Positions 59,344-64,000 of a DNA stretch of 64,000 nucleotides are shown in pieces. Location of the stretch: contig JAGTXZ010000010.1 in the NCBI GenBank assembly GCA_018398575.1, forward strand, positions 2,542,001 to 2,606,000. Reading direction: 5' to 3'. Below the pieces are notes generated by a model. It searched no databases, was not told where the DNA came from, and worked only from the letters and a program-made list of their open reading frames with translations. Every line of letters starts with the position of its first letter. The first letter of the stretch is position 1. A program made the translations under genes and the position numbers. This DNA comes from Ampelomyces quisqualis. Taxonomy: Eukaryota; Ascomycota; Dothideomycetes; Pleosporales; Phaeosphaeriaceae.

Positions 59344-60459
59344 AGAGCACGAGAGCTGTCAAAGATATCTTTGTACCTCTGCTGGTGGTCGGCGTGTTGT
59401 CTCGCAGATGCACTGGATGCGGAAAGGGGCTGGATCAAAGCGAAGCTCTCAGCCTGAATCGTGCGTTGAGAGCTTTGAAAGTAATATTTTGAGATGAGAG
59501 CACTTGGAAAGAGACGCTGGCTGGAATGCATATCCACCGTCCGCACACTCTCTCTCTTATCATCTGTCGCACCAATAACAATGAGTTCAGGGATGTACAC
59601 TTAGTTACCGTTAGGATGTATCGATGCAGTATATTCATTTGTAATAGACCTAAGTGAATAGCGATATAGTCCAAGCTGCGTTTGAACAACTAATTTGCCT
59701 TGATACAGCGGTTCAGAAATATTGCTACATACATCTCATAACTTGGTGCATGATACATACGAAAGTCCGATGGCTGCCCAGGTAGTGACCGGAAGTCCGC
59801 GTGTTTACTGCCCACAGACATAAAGGCAGACTGTAGGCCTTACTAAACTCGAGTGAGTGAGATCGAGTAGCCCTTCATGTGGGACTGGCTATGTCACTTC
59901 ATAAAACCTCTGCGGACGTCAACCGTATGAGACCATACCTTGAGTTATATGTTACGCTCGGTTCTCTTTTCGACCGTATTTACACTTGGCTATTTCTCTT
60001 TCTAATTGGGGTTCGTGTGTCGTTCATCGCGCCTCACGAACATGGGTTGTGCCACTGATCCGTGATGTCTTGTTCACCTTAGCCTGGCGAGCAACGGCTC
60101 TCATATTTCCTTGTTATCACCGAAGCTGCGATAGACAAGTCCGATTGATCGGGTTGATCAAGGAAGCAAAAGGTACGACACAGCCTCAGATCTACCCTCA
60201 TTGTCTAGATCTGGATCTGGTACAGTATGGCAGAAAGGTGCTAATCATTAACTCTACTCATCGTGGAGCTGAACTTTCGAATACTACGCTCGCTGCGAAA
60301 TATAGGTGTAGAGGATGCAGTGTTCTTCAATTTGCCGTGGCGCCTTACATCGTGAAGCATGCCACCAGCCGTCGGAGATTGTGTTTACAAAGTCGCGCTC
60401 ATATCTTTACATATCTGGTAAAAAACGGAGAGTGGTCTCTTGAGAGTCGAAATCTATAA
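59344..60459. other. gene-poor stretch, no gene seen
   Basis: No frame here has recognisable motifs or splice logic. It may include the upstream, unrecognisable part of the HET relic that follows. Confidence 0.4.
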
Positions 60460-61364
60460 GTCGTTCGCAGACAAAGCCAGTCCGTTTCCGTGACGCAAGC
60501 GCTCCAGCGACTGGTAGAGCTGACGTTTGCGCGAACTCAGCTGGGAATGCAATGAACATCGCTCTTGCAAGTGCAGTATCCATGATGGCCACGGAAAGGT
60601 GTTTTGCCGCTTCCAGAAGACGCATATAGATCAGCTGAGGGACCACTTCTTCTGGCACGTACAATGGCAACCCATTGTTACAGAATATACAGGCAAACGT
60701 CTCACATACCCGGGTGATATATTTCCAGCGCTTCAAGGTCTGGCGAAGAAAGGAAGTGTTTTCTTGGTAAATGCCTAGCAGGACTACACTCATCCAAGAC
60801 TACAGCTGGACATGGTTTCAAACAAAGAACGCACGCAAGATATCGAGGCCAGTACCGACAGACATTTGCGACCACCATTAGCGTTGGCACTATACCTGTT
60901 GGTAACGATGCGACTGGAGCTTTTTCAAGCAGCTGGCTGATCCTAAGTGGCATGTGTCTTGCTGGAACACTTCGCGACGACTCAAGACTCGGAGATCAAG
61001 ATCCATTCGGTACCGTGTTTCTCCAAAAAGAAAAACTGCAGCCGAGCACACTGAGCTCGTTCCTGGCCACTTGGGATCGCAGGATCAAGATATACGCGTC
61101 ACCACGAATGATTTTGATTTTCATGCGGACCATTTCCTGCACGAGCCTGACGCATACCAGGTCGCTGATGGCTCAGACGCGACTTTGATGAAGATTGACG
61201 AGACACGATCGCTCAAACACTGCGAAAGAGTACAGCGCTGGCTAACAGGGAAGTTTTTCGCGCGCTTTAGTATACTAACAGCGCGACAAACTGAAGCAGC
61301 TGTCGAGTTGCCCAAGACGCTGGCGCGCGAGTCGGCAAACGAGATAACCTTGACCATCAAGTGA
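60460..61364 (+). pseudogene. HET-domain gene relic, frameshifted
   Basis: Pieces in shifting plus-strand frames follow the C-terminal order of HET proteins. ALQRLVELTFART corresponds to the 'LQERLL..R..HF' block. Then ELSWECNEHRSCKC matches the 'ELYWECNE' block. WQPIVTEYTGKRLTYPGD and IFPALQGLAKKG match 'IVEEYS.R.LT...D.LPALSGLA'. A further frameshift gives KCLAGLHSS for 'EYLAGLW'. An open frame then runs to 61,364 (ARFSILTARQTEAAVELP). At least two frameshifts make this a dead gene. It is the second HET relic, the first being at 7.1 kb on the other side of the island. Confidence 0.5.
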
Positions 61365-64000
61365 GGTTGACTTGGTGGCTCAAAGATAGCCAGAAATGGC
61401 TACGGAAGGTCTCATAGCAAACTAGCATACCACGCACTTCGTAGGACCCGCAAGCCTCTGGTGTGCGAGACGAGAATTCAATCTTACTGAATCATATAGA
61501 ACTTCCCACAATCACATTCTACCACTTACCGCAGATGCACGTTAGCTGGGTAAGAAGTGTCTGTTCTCGTCGCGTGGCAATTGTGCGGGGAAGCCCACCA
61601 TGCGTCTCTCGCTGTACCTCGACAGACTCGACGACTCGGACAATAATTGGTTTCAAAAGCCCCGATGCTGTGACACAAAGACTCGAGGGGTAGCTGCGGC
61701 ATCGGGTGCACAGTTTGCTTTGGCCGTTGCACAACGTTAAAAGCGCGTTCTGTTTTGCTTGGAAAGGGCATCTAGGCTTAGTGCTAGACGGTTTGTGTGC
61801 GTGCCAGGAACGATGAGTCTCGCCTTGACTTGTCAGTTGCACGAGAACGGGTTCGACGTGACGTTTTCGTGTATCTCTGGCGCTGGCATTTGCCGCCAAC
61901 CATTTGCTAAGCCGTTATCGAGCGCATATCGTGGGCAAGGTAGCAGTTTTCGTCTACCGGGACCTCGATCGGAACGGTGTTGGATATCGCTGCAGATTCT
62001 AAACATGAATACACTGCATATGCGGACTTCCGTCGCCTGGAATACCAAACTCGGCTATCGGATTCTTCTACGTTCGGCTTGGAACGAACGTAGCGGCGTG
62101 CCGTAGCCTCAAGTCGCTATCCGTAGTCCATGTCGGTGGCAGCATGAACGAAAAGCGATTCCGACCCCCTGCTTCCAATGCGCTCCGAGCGGTTCAACGC
62201 CTGTTTCGAGCTGATGGTTGGCCTTGTGCGATGCTGATGTTTCGACTGTGCCCAAGGACAAAACATGTTCTCGCAGATAACCAACGTGACGCATCCACAC
62301 CCTCCTTGCGTCTCGATGTGCAAGTCGGCCCTGAACACAGCCTGCGAGTATCGTATCTTTGTTTCGACCTATCAAGCCGTTGGGGACTGTGATCACAGCA
62401 GACAAAGAGGCTGAGTAGCGATCATACTGATAGAGACATGGGAACGCCCACCCGCTGTCAGTCTCGTTCTGAATCTGGAACCACTGCATGCATTCGACCG
62501 GAAAGAATCTTTGCGCGTATATCTCGGAAGGTCTACAAATGAGTTTCACGGGTCGGTAGGCCGCGTACAGGAAGCTTCATGCGGATCCCGTTGTATTACA
62601 CAGAGCCGCAAGTGTAGCAGCCTAAAACGTTGTGATGCGTCTTTGAAGGCACAGAACGGCACGAAAGGGCACCACAGATATGCGCCTCTCTGCACACCGC
62701 CCGAAACAACATGTCAAAGTGACACCGAGGCTCAGCATCCGTGCGCAAGCCCATGAGCTGACCACACGTTGACAGCTGGCGCATGTCGTGCCATGTGTGG
62801 GGTTGAAGCAGTGCCACAGGCGGAACTGTGTCGTGCAAGGCATTAGGTCAGCCCATGGTTGCTGGACCGTGCAACCAGCGCAAGCTGTAAGACAAGTGTG
62901 ACGAAGGCGTGATGGGTTCTGGTGTGGAGAAGCTCGCCGTTTTGGTGATATAAGCTGAGGGAGGCTTGGACTTAATCTGCCTATATGCAAGAAATTTTTC
63001 TTCTGCTGAAGTCGCGTGGTCTAACGTCTGATCACGCTTGTGACACGCAAAATCTCTGCGTTGGCGCCGTGGCGGATGTTCGTCACACGAGCTGTATCTT
63101 TCGGCTGAGCAGATGTTGCCGCAGGAAAGTGTGCATCAGCGTTGAAGAGTATGCAAAGATGTTCAAGGTCAGCCGTCGCTGGCATGCCCAGATACCGTTT
63201 GACCGGCGTGTAGCAATTGCACGGCGGGTGCGGCCTTGGGTCCTTGACTCGTCACCCTGGAGTGGGCTAGACACAAGCAAGCACCCACAGTTCGGGGGGT
63301 CGCAAAGACGGCCGCGGCACAGACCGCTTGTCCACAAGGCTGGAGACATGGGGCGTGGGAACCGATAGACGGGTACATGTCCTTGAAAAGGTATACATAC
63401 TTACAGTGAAACTGTGGTACAAGGCGACAGCCACCAAAGTTTACTGTGCACGGAGCCCTCCTTACAAAGAACCAGCACTGTTGTTCAAACAGCAATCCCT
63501 GACCCGAGGAGCTGTTCTCCTTTCTGCCACCTGACCGCACACATGGGCTCTGAAGAGACCGAGTAGCGGGTCGTTCCATTGCGGCAAGGAGTGAAAGAAT
63601 CAGCCGGGCCTTCGTTTTGGGGCGAACGGTCAAGGTGTGTTTGTGGCTTGTAACAAAAGCAATCTCTGAGGTACGAGGTGCGTTGATTCTGCAGGTCGGC
63701 TCTCGGAGGAAACAAAAAGGATGCAGATTTGGTAGATTGGCACATCGATTTGGCGCGTATTGAGCGTGCCATGGGCCATGGCGCAGCGTCGAAGATGAAA
63801 GAATGTTGCGAGATAAGCAAGGATTCAGATGCCAGCTATGCATTCGTCAAGTCGATAGGGAATACGCGAAGGCCATTGGACACCATGGTTAGCTCATAGA
63901 GCGGAACAATGTAGGATGATTTAGCAGCACCATGTTTGATGCGCGCATAATCAGGTAGCGAGTGTGAGCCGTCGTCACAAGCCTCGCCACCTCAGGTGCA
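61365..64000. other. gene-poor stretch, no supported gene
   Basis: GC-normal sequence with many overlapping short frames on both strands but no recognisable motifs, domain or splice set. The longest, 224 codons on the minus strand (63,843-63,169), has composition unlike the neighbouring genes, and I do not accept it. A small hairpin (CTACGTTCG ... CGAACGTAG) lies at about 62,069-62,094. Confidence 0.45.

Noticed and set aside
62069..62094. 9-bp hairpin CTACGTTCG/CGAACGTAG
   Set aside because: Isolated, no gene context and no terminator role expected in a fungus.
63169..63843. 224-codon minus-strand open frame
   Set aside because: No recognisable motif, composition unlike the neighbouring genes, and overlapping frames of similar quality on both strands.

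Overview
The window is nuclear DNA of a filamentous ascomycete (Pezizomycotina). Genes carry short spliceosomal introns (about 39-62 bp, GT..AG), the products are typically fungal, and a gene-rich half of ordinary composition sits beside a very AT-rich island full of stop codons of the kind left by repeat-induced point mutation (RIP). The layout resembles Dothideomycetes/Pleosporales, but the species cannot be fixed from the sequence.

Left gene-rich part (1-16.3 kb). In order: a 76-aa Cys-rich metallothionein-like protein (-); a smgGDS/RAP1GDS1-type armadillo protein (-); DPM3, the small membrane subunit of dolichol-phosphate mannose synthase (+); an OXLD1-type 'oxidoreductase-like' mitochondrial protein (-); a nuclear coiled-coil protein (+); a broken HET-domain gene (+); scattered minus-strand coding remnants; a SIP5-family zinc-finger protein (-); a secreted aldose 1-epimerase (-); and an alpha/beta hydrolase (+). 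I rebuilt splice forms for most of these by matching intron phase.

Island (16,348-55,745). It is bracketed by a 76-bp inverted repeat whose outer edge abuts TA on both sides. Just inside the right end lies the N-terminal half of a Tc1/mariner-type transposase, and just inside the left end its C-terminal half, in the same orientation. One roughly 1.7-kb mariner element was therefore split by a roughly 37.7-kb insertion. The insertion is two inverted, diverged copies (arms A and B, about 17-18 kb each) of one complex sequence, plus a 1.2-kb inverted repeat flanking arm A only. Each arm holds decayed pieces resembling a SNF2-type helicase, a pogo/Fot1 DDE transposase and a CACTA/Plavaka-like transposase, with tandem arrays of 101, 134, 147 and 171 bp. 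The mutation pattern is selective: TCA/CCA (and TGA/TGG) are nearly gone, while ACA, GCA and CpG remain.

Right part (55.8-64 kb). A PLP-homeostasis protein (YggS/PROSC family) starts about 110 bp outside the island. Next are an unrecognised spliced gene whose frame continues past a TGA, and a Zn2Cys6 regulator. From 59.4 kb on there is gene-poor DNA with one frameshifted HET-gene relic. Without the island, the hydrolase and the YggS-family gene would lie about 0.5 kb apart, which suggests the island landed in a compact gene-rich locus.
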